A stretch of 9,525 bases of DNA, from positions 1-9,525 of the forward strand of contig CAJUHQ010000136.1 of NCBI GenBank assembly GCA_910586095.1, given 5' to 3'. Of this stretch, positions 1 through 6,524 are shown piece by piece (the first letter of the stretch is position 1; each line of letters begins with the position of its first letter). Origin of the DNA: an uncultured Lachnospiraceae bacterium (GTDB lineage Bacteria > Bacillota > Clostridia > Lachnospirales > Lachnospiraceae). The translations under genes were made by a program, and so were the position numbers. The notes beneath the pieces were generated by a model. It made no database searches. It was not told the origin of the DNA and saw only the letters and a list, made by a program, of their open reading frames with translations.

Positions 1-16
1 AAAGGAGCTACGAACA

Positions 17-1402
17 ATGATTGAAAAAGAAGTACAAGACCAACTAAAAATATCCTCTAACAAACCCAAAAAACATGGAATTAAAAAGTCAGTTATAGTC
101 ATTTTAGCCGCCACAATGCTACTTGGCACAACAGCGTTAGCTGGCATACTCTATCAGATGCACAACGAGTCTGTAGGAACCTATGCCGTACGAACTACTA
201 TAGAAGAAACCACTAAAAATAGTTCTACTACTACCTCACCCATCCAAATTTCTGATGTACAAATGGAACTGTCCTATTTGCCAGAAGGCATGATACAAAC
301 TGAAGAGGGCAAATATAGTTATCAGAATTCTTTGTACAAAGGTGGTATCTCCATTGTTTTTTACAAAATGGATACTGGCGATGCGCAGTTTGATATGCTG
401 ACCACAAATGTTGCCACTAGCGAGGCGATACAAATTGGCAACCATGACGGAATCTATATTGAGTTGCAAAATCATGACAGCGATGCGATTTCGTTCAATC
501 AACTCATCTATATTGCATACACAGATGTACATTATGTTATGCAGATGTATGTCGCATCCGATGTCACAAAAGAAGATGCCTTAAAAATTGCAGAGGGGAT
601 TCGGTTACAGCCTGTCACAGACAAGACAGATGCCAATATTGTGAAATCTTATATCTGGAGCGAGTATCTCACATCCCAAAACAATAACGAAAATGCTACT
701 TTTTCAGAGGATAGCGCTACAGTTCCTAAATCAGCGTTGAACAACACACATGCTATCGGTGAAGCCTTTGTCGCAGGTCAAGCAGAAGATGGCCTAGAAA
801 ATCTCACAATAAAAGTAACTGATGTACAACTATATGATACAATCAGTCCTCTTGATTTATCTGTAATGGACGCTGATTTTAGAGAAGAAATCTCAAAAGA
901 AACTGATTCGTCTGGCAATCTAAAAGAAGCTACTATTAATTATATAAAGTTTGGGGACGGCATCCATTCTATTGATGAGGTTGTAGACAGTAGAACCGTT
1001 CCTCAAAAACTGGTGTACACTACCCTAGAATACACTAATGTTGGGGATGAAGAACTATCTGAGATCCTATTTTTTGCAAATCTTATGAAAATCGTTGAAA
1101 AAGATGGACAAATGAAACTCTACGATGGAAATCTATCGGACACAGAACCTATGTGGGATGAAGCTATCCCAACAGGATCTGCATATTATGTAGAAATGTG
1201 GTATTACGACATCCACTCAGGTGAACGAAATAACAATTATATCAACCACTTACAGCCAGGTGAAACCGCCACCATCCACATGGCTTGGCTTGTTCCAGAA
1301 GAAGAGTTAGGCTATCTCTACTTAAACCTAGATACTTATGGAAGCCCCTATAGCTTTGATGAACATTCACTAGCAATTGGCTATGTAGACATCCGTCAGT
1401 AA
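17..1402 (+). CDS. Membrane-anchored extracytoplasmic protein, DUF4367-like plus DUF5027-like (putative anti-sigma type)
   Basis: A 461-residue protein of unknown function. It has a short Lys-rich cytoplasmic N-terminus (about 1-24), one membrane helix (about 25-46) and a Thr/Ser-rich linker (about 60-75), so most of it is predicted to lie outside the cell. Residues about 84-198 resemble DUF4367, with a 'YLPEG' start, alternating strands and an 'EDALKIAEGI' end. Residues about 246-460 resemble the DUF5027-type domain of clostridial surface proteins. The start is set by AAAGGAG eight bases before the ATG. The ATG overlaps a possible upstream TGA in an ATGA arrangement, and an open frame ending R-S-Y-E-Q runs in from the left edge. 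Genes of this architecture often follow an ECF sigma factor gene, so an anti-sigma role is inferred, not shown. The domain names are recalled by resemblance. Confidence 0.75.
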   Translation: MIEKEVQDQLKISSNKPKKHGIKKSVIVILAATMLLGTTALAGILYQMHNESVGTYAVRTTIEETTKNSSTTTSPIQISDVQMELSYLPEGMIQTEEGKYSYQNSLYKGGISIVFYKMDTGDAQFDMLTTNVATSEAIQIGNHDGIYIELQNHDSDAISFNQLIYIAYTDVHYVMQMYVASDVTKEDALKIAEGIRLQPVTDKTDANIVKSYIWSEYLTSQNNNENATFSEDSATVPKSALNNTHAIGEAFVAGQAEDGLENLTIKVTDVQLYDTISPLDLSVMDADFREEISKETDSSGNLKEATINYIKFGDGIHSIDEVVDSRTVPQKLVYTTLEYTNVGDEELSEILFFANLMKIVEKDGQMKLYDGNLSDTEPMWDEAIPTGSAYYVEMWYYDIHSGERNNNYINHLQPGETATIHMAWLVPEEELGYLYLNLDTYGSPYSFDEHSLAIGYVDIRQ

Positions 1403-1419
1403 ATAAAACACTGACAAAT

Positions 1420-1445
1420 GGGAAGAACGCAAAAGCGTTCTTCCC
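1420..1445. terminator. Hairpin between convergent genes (bidirectional terminator candidate)
   Basis: A perfect 11-bp stem (GGGAAGAACGC / GCGTTCTTCCC) closes an AAAA loop between the stop codons of the + strand membrane-protein gene and the minus-strand alpha-glucosidase gene. Neither side has a clean U-tract: the + strand continues AAAAAC, and the minus strand ATTTGTCAG followed by GTTTTATTT. Position and stem strength argue for termination, slightly better for the minus transcript. A weaker 6-bp hairpin (GTCAGT/ACTGAC, 1395-1415) lies immediately beside it. Confidence 0.6.
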
Positions 1446-1472
1446 AAAAACTTACCAACTCTTTGACAATGA

Positions 1473-3437
1473 TTACTCTGTAAACTGATATGTCGCTTGG
1501 CTATAGCCAATATATGACACTGTTTGCATATCGATTTCCTCTACTGACTGTGCCACATCCACAATAGGAATACACTTATCCTTTCTAATAAAGAGCGGAA
1601 CTTCATTGAGTGCCACATCAATATAATGTGTTCCCTTCTCCAAAGTTTCTTCATAAATGTTTCCATCTGGCAGGAATTTAACAAACTTCATCTCCTCTGG
1701 CAAATATACCACTCTGCCACTTACATTTTGTGTGTACACAGGTACAAGCATCACTTCATTTCCAAGCATAAGTTGATCCTCTGTCTCCACTGCCCTGCGA
1801 TCATCAGGATAATCAAATCCAAGTGGCCTAAAATACAAATCATCCTCATTTGCCGCCCTAAGAAATTCACTATATAGATATGGCAGCAGACGATAACGCA
1901 CTCCAATCACATGCCGGAAATCTTCTATTCCCTCGAATTGATAACATTCTTGCTCTCTAGTCCCAAGCGCTGTATGATTTCTCATCAGCGGAGTAAATAC
2001 ACCAAATGCAAGCCAACGCAACAGTAAATCACGTGTTGTATTTGCTCCAAATCCACCAAGGTCAGCACCTGTATATAAAAATCCACACATATGTAAGGAT
2101 GGCATCATTTTTAGATTCAACAAGATATGGGACCACCACGATTGATTATCTCCTGTCCAAATGCCTCCATAACGATGCATCCCAATATAGGAAGAACGAG
2201 AAAACAATAAAAACTTCTGATCTGGTGCAATCTTTTCAAATGCTTCGCTCGCTGCCCTAGTCATGTTAAATCCATATAGATTATGTACCCGATCATGGCG
2301 AATCTTCTTTCCGTCAACACAGTGATAAAAGCGTTTGTAATCCTCTGGATTATTCTGTAATCGTTCAATCTTTCCACGCACTTCATAGGGAATGGCATCT
2401 GCGTTTTCAAATATTTGTTCTGTATCCCACTTTTCCACATAGGACATAATCTCTTGATTGAGATCCTCGATTCCTTCCCGTGAAAAAAAGATTGCGGGCT
2501 CATTCATATCATTCCAGAATCCATCTATCCCTTGGTTAATCAAAATCTCATACTTGCTACCAAACCAAGCTCTAGCCTCTGGATTGAGTACATCTGGAAA
2601 ATGCGTCCAACCTGGCCACACAGACGCCACAAACTCTGAACCATCCTCGCGTTTACAGAAATATCCTTTCTCCACACCTTCCTCATAAATATCATAGTCT
2701 TTTTCAATTTTTACTCCAGCATCAATAATAGGAATCAAATGAATATTTTGCTGTTTCATCTTCTGGACAAAGTCGGGGAAATCGGGAAAACGATCTGGAT
2801 TCACTGTAAAATCCTTATAGTCTTGCATGTAGTCGATATCCATATATACCATATCAATTGGAATTTGATTATCTTTGTAATTTTTTACCACAGTCTCTAC
2901 ATCTTGCGCTGTCTTATACCCCCAACGACTCTGGCCAAATCCAAATGCAAACTTTGGTGGAATATAACTTTTTCCAATAATTTTGCGAAATTGTCGTGCT
3001 ACATCATAGGCACTTTCTCCTGTAATCATATACAGATATAAGTCAGCATGTGCGCAGCGAACTACTAAGCGATCCTGATGCGTGTAACCTATATCAAATG
3101 TCATTTCTGATGGATAGTCAAAAAACAGTCCTATATGTTCTTTTCCAGACAGTATGATAAAATTATGGGCACCATACAAAGATGTCCGTTCCTCTGTGTG
3201 ATGCGGATCATCTGTGCAGTTGCTGACATAGAGATATCCACGCTTATTAATGCCGCGATTCGCCTCTCCTAGTCCATAAATAACATCTTGTTTATCCATT
3301 TCATAACAAAACGTAAATCCGCTTTCTTCCACTAAAATACTCCCACAATCAATATGGGTTGTCTGCTGTTCAACAGCGATTTGAGCAACTACTGCTTCTG
3401 TCTCAAAAGGTGTTCCAAACACATATTTTTTTACCAT
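1473..3437 (-). CDS. GH31 family alpha-glucosidase
   Basis: A 654-residue glycoside hydrolase of family 31, which releases glucose from the non-reducing end of alpha-glucosides. There is no signal peptide, so it probably acts in the cytoplasm on imported oligosaccharides. An N-terminal beta-sandwich (about 1-150) is followed by the catalytic barrel from about 160. The nucleophile is D310 in 'GFWNDMNEP'; the acid/base is D430 in 'GIWTGDNQSW'. 'RSSYIGMHRYGG' and 'GADLGGFGANTT' are further family signatures. Length and order match the short bacterial GH31 enzymes of gut Clostridia. W172 in 'QSRWGY' is at the position that, from memory, favours alpha-1,6 (isomaltose) over alpha-1,4 linkages in the Ruminococcus obeum enzyme. 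The frame extends 11 codons further upstream, but GGGAGG (3445-3450) sits seven bases before this ATG and fixes the start. It is transcribed alone, with no sugar transporter beside it. Confidence 0.93.
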   Translation of the reverse strand: MVKKYVFGTPFETEAVVAQIAVEQQTTHIDCGSILVEESGFTFCYEMDKQDVIYGLGEANRGINKRGYLYVSNCTDDPHHTEERTSLYGAHNFIILSGKEHIGLFFDYPSEMTFDIGYTHQDRLVVRCAHADLYLYMITGESAYDVARQFRKIIGKSYIPPKFAFGFGQSRWGYKTAQDVETVVKNYKDNQIPIDMVYMDIDYMQDYKDFTVNPDRFPDFPDFVQKMKQQNIHLIPIIDAGVKIEKDYDIYEEGVEKGYFCKREDGSEFVASVWPGWTHFPDVLNPEARAWFGSKYEILINQGIDGFWNDMNEPAIFFSREGIEDLNQEIMSYVEKWDTEQIFENADAIPYEVRGKIERLQNNPEDYKRFYHCVDGKKIRHDRVHNLYGFNMTRAASEAFEKIAPDQKFLLFSRSSYIGMHRYGGIWTGDNQSWWSHILLNLKMMPSLHMCGFLYTGADLGGFGANTTRDLLLRWLAFGVFTPLMRNHTALGTREQECYQFEGIEDFRHVIGVRYRLLPYLYSEFLRAANEDDLYFRPLGFDYPDDRRAVETEDQLMLGNEVMLVPVYTQNVSGRVVYLPEEMKFVKFLPDGNIYEETLEKGTHYIDVALNEVPLFIRKDKCIPIVDVAQSVEEIDMQTVSYIGYSQATYQFTE

Positions 3438-3514
3438 ATTCAAACCTCCCTGTTGCTGACACACCAGCATACATTTTCAATTGACAATCGTTCATTCTCT
3501 TTTATCTTTTCTTG

Positions 3515-3567
3515 TTTACTGCCAAACTCTGCTTAGAACAGTCTGGCTAAAACATTGTGACCAATGT
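3515..3567 (-). promoter_or_regulatory. Two adjacent inverted repeats in the alpha-glucosidase leader
   Basis: Upstream of the alpha-glucosidase start lie two abutting dyads. The first (3515-3551) pairs TTTACTGCCAAACT with AGTCTGGCTAAA over about 12 bp, with a two-base bulge and one G-U pair, around an 11-base loop. The second (3552-3567) is ACATTG-TGAC-CAATGT with perfect 6-bp arms. They lie between the candidate -10 box and the coding start, where they could act as a repressor operator or a leader hairpin. No regulator gene is nearby. Confidence 0.35.
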
Positions 3568-3611
3568 CTATACTATTGCATGTGTTATACATCCTTCGCA
3601 ATATTATCGCT

Positions 3612-3617
3612 ATTATA
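3612..3617 (-). promoter_or_regulatory. Candidate -10 box for the alpha-glucosidase gene
   Basis: A perfect TATAAT on the minus strand, about 175 bases before the start codon. No good -35 box lies at 16-18 bp (the 17-bp position reads AAGATT), so an activator or a different promoter is possible. The rest of 3451-3740 is A/T-rich and holds no gene that I can support. Confidence 0.3.
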
Positions 3618-3741
3618 GCCCGACTATGTCCAAAAATCTTGTATGTATTTATCTGAAAATAGAAAAAATCAAACAAAAAATAACGTCTTTACACAATCCA
3701 TTCTATTACACAAATTCTAACTTTGTTTTGTGACTATTATA

Positions 3742-3767
3742 AAACCGGAGCCCTCAGACTCCGGTTT
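3742..3767 (-). terminator. Rho-independent terminator of the RRXRR-like gene
   Basis: A 9-bp G+C-rich stem (AAACCGGAG / CTCCGGTTT) with an 8-base loop, followed on the minus strand by TTTTATAAT. It lies about 95 bases past the stop codon of the minus-strand RRXRR-like gene and ahead of the alpha-glucosidase promoter region, so it should end that transcript. Confidence 0.75.
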
Positions 3768-3769
3768 GT

Positions 3770-3838
3770 TATTGTGAAAGTCTTCGACTTTCACAGTATG
3801 GATGGCCATGCGGCCCGTCAGACGGCAGGCTGTGCATG
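3770..3838 (-). other. Structured 3' region with nested hairpins
   Basis: Between the stop codon of the RRXRR-like gene and its terminator, the minus-strand RNA can fold into several stems. One is a 13-bp hairpin (core GTGAAAGTC / GACTTTCAC around three bases, 3770-3798, one wobble). The other has outer arms CATGC/GCATG (3807-3811 and 3834-3838) enclosing CCGTC-A-GACGG. Base composition is clearly richer in G+C than the flanks. It may be only a processed 3' UTR, an intergenic repeat, or a small structured RNA. The sequence does not decide between these. Confidence 0.45.
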
Positions 3839-3861
3839 ATAAGAGTTTTCTTCCAACTCGT

Positions 3862-4764
3862 TTATTCCACGTTCTTTTGACTACTCTCCTCCTGCTCATT
3901 CTTGACAAGTTGTCTATCCCCAATAATGGCTCCCGATAAATTGAGATCTACATCACTGTCACTGCCAATCTTTGCGAGCAGATTGTACAATGCCTGTTCC
4001 GACAAATGTGCACCAGAAAGATTGATTGTCACATTGGGAAAAGTTTTGTCATTCTCACTGTTTTCTGACTGTTCTTTACACTCTTTTTTCCATTGCTCAT
4101 ACGTGCAATCTTCTAGAGTCGTATACTCCTCCAACTCCTGTGCTGGCATAAATTGTACGGTTGTCTGTCGCACAGCAAAGACAAACTGCCAATTTTCATA
4201 TGTGCCTGTATAAAAAGGAATCTCATATATCTGTAACAGACCATTTACACTTCGTTTGCTCAAAGTTGGTTTATAAGCCCCTTGTGTAAGTTGGTACACA
4301 AATCTATCTTCCCATGAGTCATTCGCAGCCATAATAAACTGTACACTCGCCAAATCCTCGTCTACTTGCCCTCTTGTCATCGCAAAACGAAAACAATACT
4401 CTGTGTTCTTTTGCAATGTCCTCTCCATTTGAATTTGCGTTTGTGGTTGATGTCTATCCCCTAACTCAAATAGTTCTACTTTGTCACCATCTTCGGCCGT
4501 GACAAGCAACCGTGAGCCGACATGTGTTTCGCAGGATGGAGCAAAGTGAAATTCACGTGCATTAAAATCTATATTAAAACTCATAGCAATATCCTCCATC
4601 GTTTGAGATTGGTTAGAGGCCGATGCATGAGTGTCCAGCAATCGAATCGTATGGTCGCCGGCATGCTCTGCCCGACCGCTGCGAATCAGTCCACGTGCCC
4701 TCTTAGGATACGTAGCGCCAATTTCCCTATCAAATACATCCAATACAATTACGTTTTTTTGCAT
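3862..4764 (-). CDS. Uncharacterised protein with RRXRR/PLMP-like N-terminal domain
   Basis: A 300-residue protein whose full function I do not recognise. Residues about 4-43 ('VIVLDVFDREIGATYPKRA', then 'RGLIRSGRAEHAGDHTIRLL') follow the pattern of the RRXRR/PLMP domain at the N-terminus of IscB-type RNA-guided nucleases: VLD, a short turn, P-x-RA-x-x-L-x-x-GRA, then TIRL. No HNH or RuvC motif follows. Residues about 62-215 are predicted mostly beta, with many aromatic residues. A charged segment (about 222-240) leads to a C-terminal unit in which strand motifs 'VTINLSGA' and 'VDLNLSGA' (about 245-279) flank a helix. No signal peptide or membrane helix is seen. Start choice: AAGGGGGAAG lies just upstream of the ATG. 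It is a single-gene unit with its own terminator. Similar short hypothetical proteins with 'TYPKRA..L...GRA' N-termini are known to me from gut Clostridia, so the domain is probably used outside nucleases. Confidence 0.7.
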   Translation of the reverse strand: MQKNVIVLDVFDREIGATYPKRARGLIRSGRAEHAGDHTIRLLDTHASASNQSQTMEDIAMSFNIDFNAREFHFAPSCETHVGSRLLVTAEDGDKVELFELGDRHQPQTQIQMERTLQKNTEYCFRFAMTRGQVDEDLASVQFIMAANDSWEDRFVYQLTQGAYKPTLSKRSVNGLLQIYEIPFYTGTYENWQFVFAVRQTTVQFMPAQELEEYTTLEDCTYEQWKKECKEQSENSENDKTFPNVTINLSGAHLSEQALYNLLAKIGSDSDVDLNLSGAIIGDRQLVKNEQEESSQKNVE

Positions 4765-4791
4765 GGGTTTCTTCCCCCTTGTATGATTAGA

Positions 4792-4810
4792 CTACACTAT
4801 TCAATTTTCA
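4792..4810. repeat. Direct repeat copy 1
   Basis: CTACACTATTCAATTTTCA closely matches the sequence at 4880-4899, with one substitution and one inserted base plus one further mismatch. It lies in the presumed leader of the RRXRR-like gene. The purpose is unknown; it could be a duplicated binding site or a duplication scar. Confidence 0.35.
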
Positions 4811-4820
4811 TGTGACCTTC

Positions 4821-4826
4821 ATTATA
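4821..4826 (-). promoter_or_regulatory. Candidate -10 box of the RRXRR-like gene, inside a palindrome
   Basis: TATAAT on the minus strand, about 57 bases before the start codon. It lies within a perfect 13-bp palindrome, TTCAT-TAT-ATGAA (4818-4830), so a repressor bound there would cover the -10 region. The -35 position is poor (ACCCAT at 17 bp), which weakens the call. Confidence 0.35.
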
Positions 4827-4879
4827 TGAATCTGTTTTTTATTATGGGTGTCCTTCCCCTGCCACAATTACAGAATATC

Positions 4880-4899
4880 CTACCCTATTCAAATTGTCA
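4880..4899. repeat. Direct repeat copy 2
   Basis: CTACCCTATTCAAATTGTCA, the partner of the repeat at 4792-4810. It includes the stop codon of the acetyltransferase gene, so the duplication, if real, copied the end of that gene into the next leader or the reverse. No convincing terminator for the acetyltransferase gene is seen in the roughly 130 bases between the two genes. Confidence 0.35.
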
Positions 4900-5358
4900 A
4901 GAATACTTTGAAATGCCAGCTTCCAACTCTTTTTTCATCTCCATATAAGGAAGGATTTGATAGCCACACTTTTGATACACATGCACAGCATGTTGATTCT
5001 CATCTTCCACTTCTAGCCGAAATATACAATCAGGGTAGCATCGCTCAATATAGGACAAAAACGCTGTTCCGATTCCTTTACTTTGGGCCTCTTGCCGAAT
5101 ATATAGATCCTCAATCCAAATACAGGGTTTTCCAAACTCTGTAGAAAAACTCTTTGCAATCATGGCATATCCTAGAAGCTGTGCTTCCTCCTCAAAAACA
5201 TATCCTTCCAAATAGGGATTATCCCCTATGCAATAGGCAATATCATTTCTAAAAATCTCCTCCGATCCATTGCTCAACACGGCCGGAGAAGTATAAAACA
5301 CCCGCATCATCTCTAAAATCTGCTCAGTATCTTCATGTGTCATTGTTCTTATTTTCAT
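4897..5358 (-). CDS. GNAT family N-acetyltransferase
   Basis: A 153-residue cytoplasmic acetyltransferase predicted to move an acetyl group from acetyl-CoA to an amine; the substrate cannot be told from sequence. The acetyl-CoA pyrophosphate loop is the 'QSKGIGTAF' segment (Q92 to G97), preceded by strand 'IWIEDLYI'. 'NQHAVHVYQKCGY' (121-133) is the usual C-terminal motif, and the length is normal for a single GNAT domain. An in-frame ATG lies four codons upstream, but the GGAGG at 5364-5368 overlaps that codon region and sits five bases from this ATG, so this start is preferred. It stands alone between two unrelated minus-strand genes. A weak TATACT (5412-5417) is the only -10-like sequence upstream. 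Confidence 0.88.
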   Translation of the reverse strand: MKIRTMTHEDTEQILEMMRVFYTSPAVLSNGSEEIFRNDIAYCIGDNPYLEGYVFEEEAQLLGYAMIAKSFSTEFGKPCIWIEDLYIRQEAQSKGIGTAFLSYIERCYPDCIFRLEVEDENQHAVHVYQKCGYQILPYMEMKKELEAGISKYS

Positions 5359-5387
5359 CCTATCCTCCATGATTGCGCTTCGCGGAA

Positions 5388-5415
5388 TCTCAAATCACGA
5401 GCGTGAAACTTAGTA
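5388..5415. repeat. Dispersed intergenic repeat, short copy
   Basis: TCTCAAATC, then CGAGCGTGAAA, then CTTAGTA in order, matching 6603-6647 except that the hairpin between GTGAAA and CTTAGTA is absent here. This copy also contains TCACG-AG-CGTGA, a small perfect palindrome. It lies upstream of the acetyltransferase start in the same orientation, relative to that gene, as the second copy has to the HD gene. Confidence 0.55.
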
Positions 5416-5453
5416 TATACATTATTTTGATATATCATTGCCGTTTTCTAATG

Positions 5454-5801
5454 TTATTTTCTCTTTTCTTTTGCTCCACAAATCAAATCATAGCTTTCTG
5501 CTATCATTCTCTTAATATCCTGATCTGGCACAGAACCATCGAGAATAATAGTATTCCAATACTCTTTATTTTGATGCCATCCTGGTATCACTGATGTATA
5601 CGTTGTTCTCCAAAAATCTCTCCATTGTGGATCAACCTTAACATTGACACAAATCTTTCCATCCTTCTCATATGTCCATGCAAAAGCCTTTTTATTTTTG
5701 CGATATCGCATTAACTGCCAATTCTCATCATGAAAAGGAGCATCTTGATACACATCTTGAAAAGTTTTGCAATATTCTAGTATTTCCTTGCGTGTTGTCA
5801 T
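5454..5801 (-). CDS. MmcQ/YjbR family protein
   Basis: A 115-residue protein of the MmcQ/YjbR (DUF419) family: small cytoplasmic proteins with a CyaY-like fold, often annotated as DNA-binding on structural grounds, with no proven role. Visible family features are an N-terminal helix, 'NWQLMRYRKNKKAFAWTYEKDG' strands (split here as about 27-48), 'VNVKVDP' (52-58), then 'VIPGWHQNKEYWNTIILDGSVP' features (about 71-92) and a last helix 'DIKRMIAESYDLI'. A TTG nine codons upstream could extend the frame, but GGAG at 5807-5810 lies within that extension and five bases from this ATG. The upstream palindrome at 5822-5843 suggests specific control. The gene is about 130 bases after the HD gene but has its own candidate promoter. 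Confidence 0.87.
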   Translation of the reverse strand: MTTRKEILEYCKTFQDVYQDAPFHDENWQLMRYRKNKKAFAWTYEKDGKICVNVKVDPQWRDFWRTTYTSVIPGWHQNKEYWNTIILDGSVPDQDIKRMIAESYDLICGAKEKRK

Positions 5802-5821
5802 ACACACTCCATTCTTTTTAC

Positions 5822-5843
5822 GCTTCAAACATATGTTTGCAGC
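5822..5843 (-). promoter_or_regulatory. Near-perfect 22-bp palindrome, operator candidate
   Basis: CAAACATATGTTTG is a perfect 14-bp palindrome. With the flanking GCT/AGC pairs it grows to 22 bp with a single mismatch. It lies 20 bases before the YjbR-family start and just downstream of the candidate -10 box, the usual place for a repressor operator. The form resembles TetR-type operators, but no such regulator gene is in the window. Confidence 0.45.
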
Positions 5844-5848
5844 TTTTC

Positions 5849-5876
5849 ATTCTATGCTATTTATGTATGTTGCTAA
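5849..5876 (-). promoter_or_regulatory. Candidate promoter of the YjbR-family gene
   Basis: On the minus strand, TTAGCA (-35) and TAGAAT (-10) are separated by 16 bp. Predicted initiation is a few bases before the palindrome at 5822-5843. The match to consensus is moderate. The rest of 5829-5930 shows nothing else, and no terminator of the HD gene is visible there. Confidence 0.4.
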
Positions 5877-5930
5877 CATCATGGCAAACACTGTCCGCAT
5901 TGTAATTTCTAGCCTTCAATCCCTTAGATT

Positions 5931-6500
5931 TTATCGCACAATCTCATAAATATCTTTTCCTGTCTTGTCCTCAAAATGCTTTTTGAGTTCTATATTTTTG
6001 TCCCATTTTTCTTGAGGATACTTCCCATATCTGCGTTTTACATCTGCCATACGATCTTCTATGTTCATCACGCCCTCCGCTCCTGCTATACTATCGCATA
6101 ATTGAATCAGACGATCATAATCATCATACTCTACTTGTGCTAACGCTGTGGCAAGCGCTGTAACCTCACTATCCTCAATATCAAACTTTCCAATATAATC
6201 TTTAATATTTTGCACACTAAAAGAATGTGTCAGACAAATTCTTGCCACTTCATCATACCCAAGCTGTGTCATATAATGATACCCATCTTGTATATGACCT
6301 AAATGCTTTATGCCAAACTTTCTCCCAATATCATGCAAAAGTCCTAAAATATAAGCTTTTTCACTGTCCAATTCCTCACAGCATCGCGCAATTTTCTCTG
6401 CACAGTAGGCTGTCACTTTGCTGTGATCGACCCACTGACCTGGATTGCACTGTTCTGCGTCCTGTAATAACGCCTCTGCCGTTGCCCTGTCTGGTAACAT
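5931..6500 (-). CDS. HD domain-containing phosphohydrolase
   Basis: A 189-residue cytoplasmic protein of the HD superfamily, metal-dependent phosphohydrolases that often act on nucleotides; the actual substrate is unknown. The metal ligand set is recognisable: H26 in 'VDHS', the paired H56-D57 in 'GLLHDIGRKFG', H69 and H92 as likely accessory ligands, and D136 in 'LCDSIAG'. It resembles stand-alone HD proteins of clostridia rather than (p)ppGpp synthetases. The frame extends seven codons to a GTG, but AAGGAGG (6509-6515) lies inside that extension and eight bases from this ATG, so the ATG is the start. It is transcribed away from azlC. A 16-bp inverted repeat covers its predicted transcription start. 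Confidence 0.9.
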   Translation of the reverse strand: MLPDRATAEALLQDAEQCNPGQWVDHSKVTAYCAEKIARCCEELDSEKAYILGLLHDIGRKFGIKHLGHIQDGYHYMTQLGYDEVARICLTHSFSVQNIKDYIGKFDIEDSEVTALATALAQVEYDDYDRLIQLCDSIAGAEGVMNIEDRMADVKRRYGKYPQEKWDKNIELKKHFEDKTGKDIYEIVR

Positions 6501-6524
6501 TGAATTTTCCTCCTTGCTCACAAA

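Noticed and set aside
3717..3923. A 68-codon minus-strand frame covering the terminator and structured region
   Set aside because: It overlaps the end of the RRXRR-like gene in another frame, runs through the terminator hairpin, and has no ribosome binding site or recognisable family.
5799..5828. TTG start nine codons upstream for the YjbR-family gene
   Set aside because: The GGAG motif lies within the extension and fits the downstream ATG. The extra residues are not typical of the family, and the TTG lies in the palindrome.
6498..6521. GTG start seven codons upstream for the HD gene
   Set aside because: The strong AAGGAGG lies inside this extension and is correctly spaced for the downstream ATG, while nothing suitable precedes the GTG.
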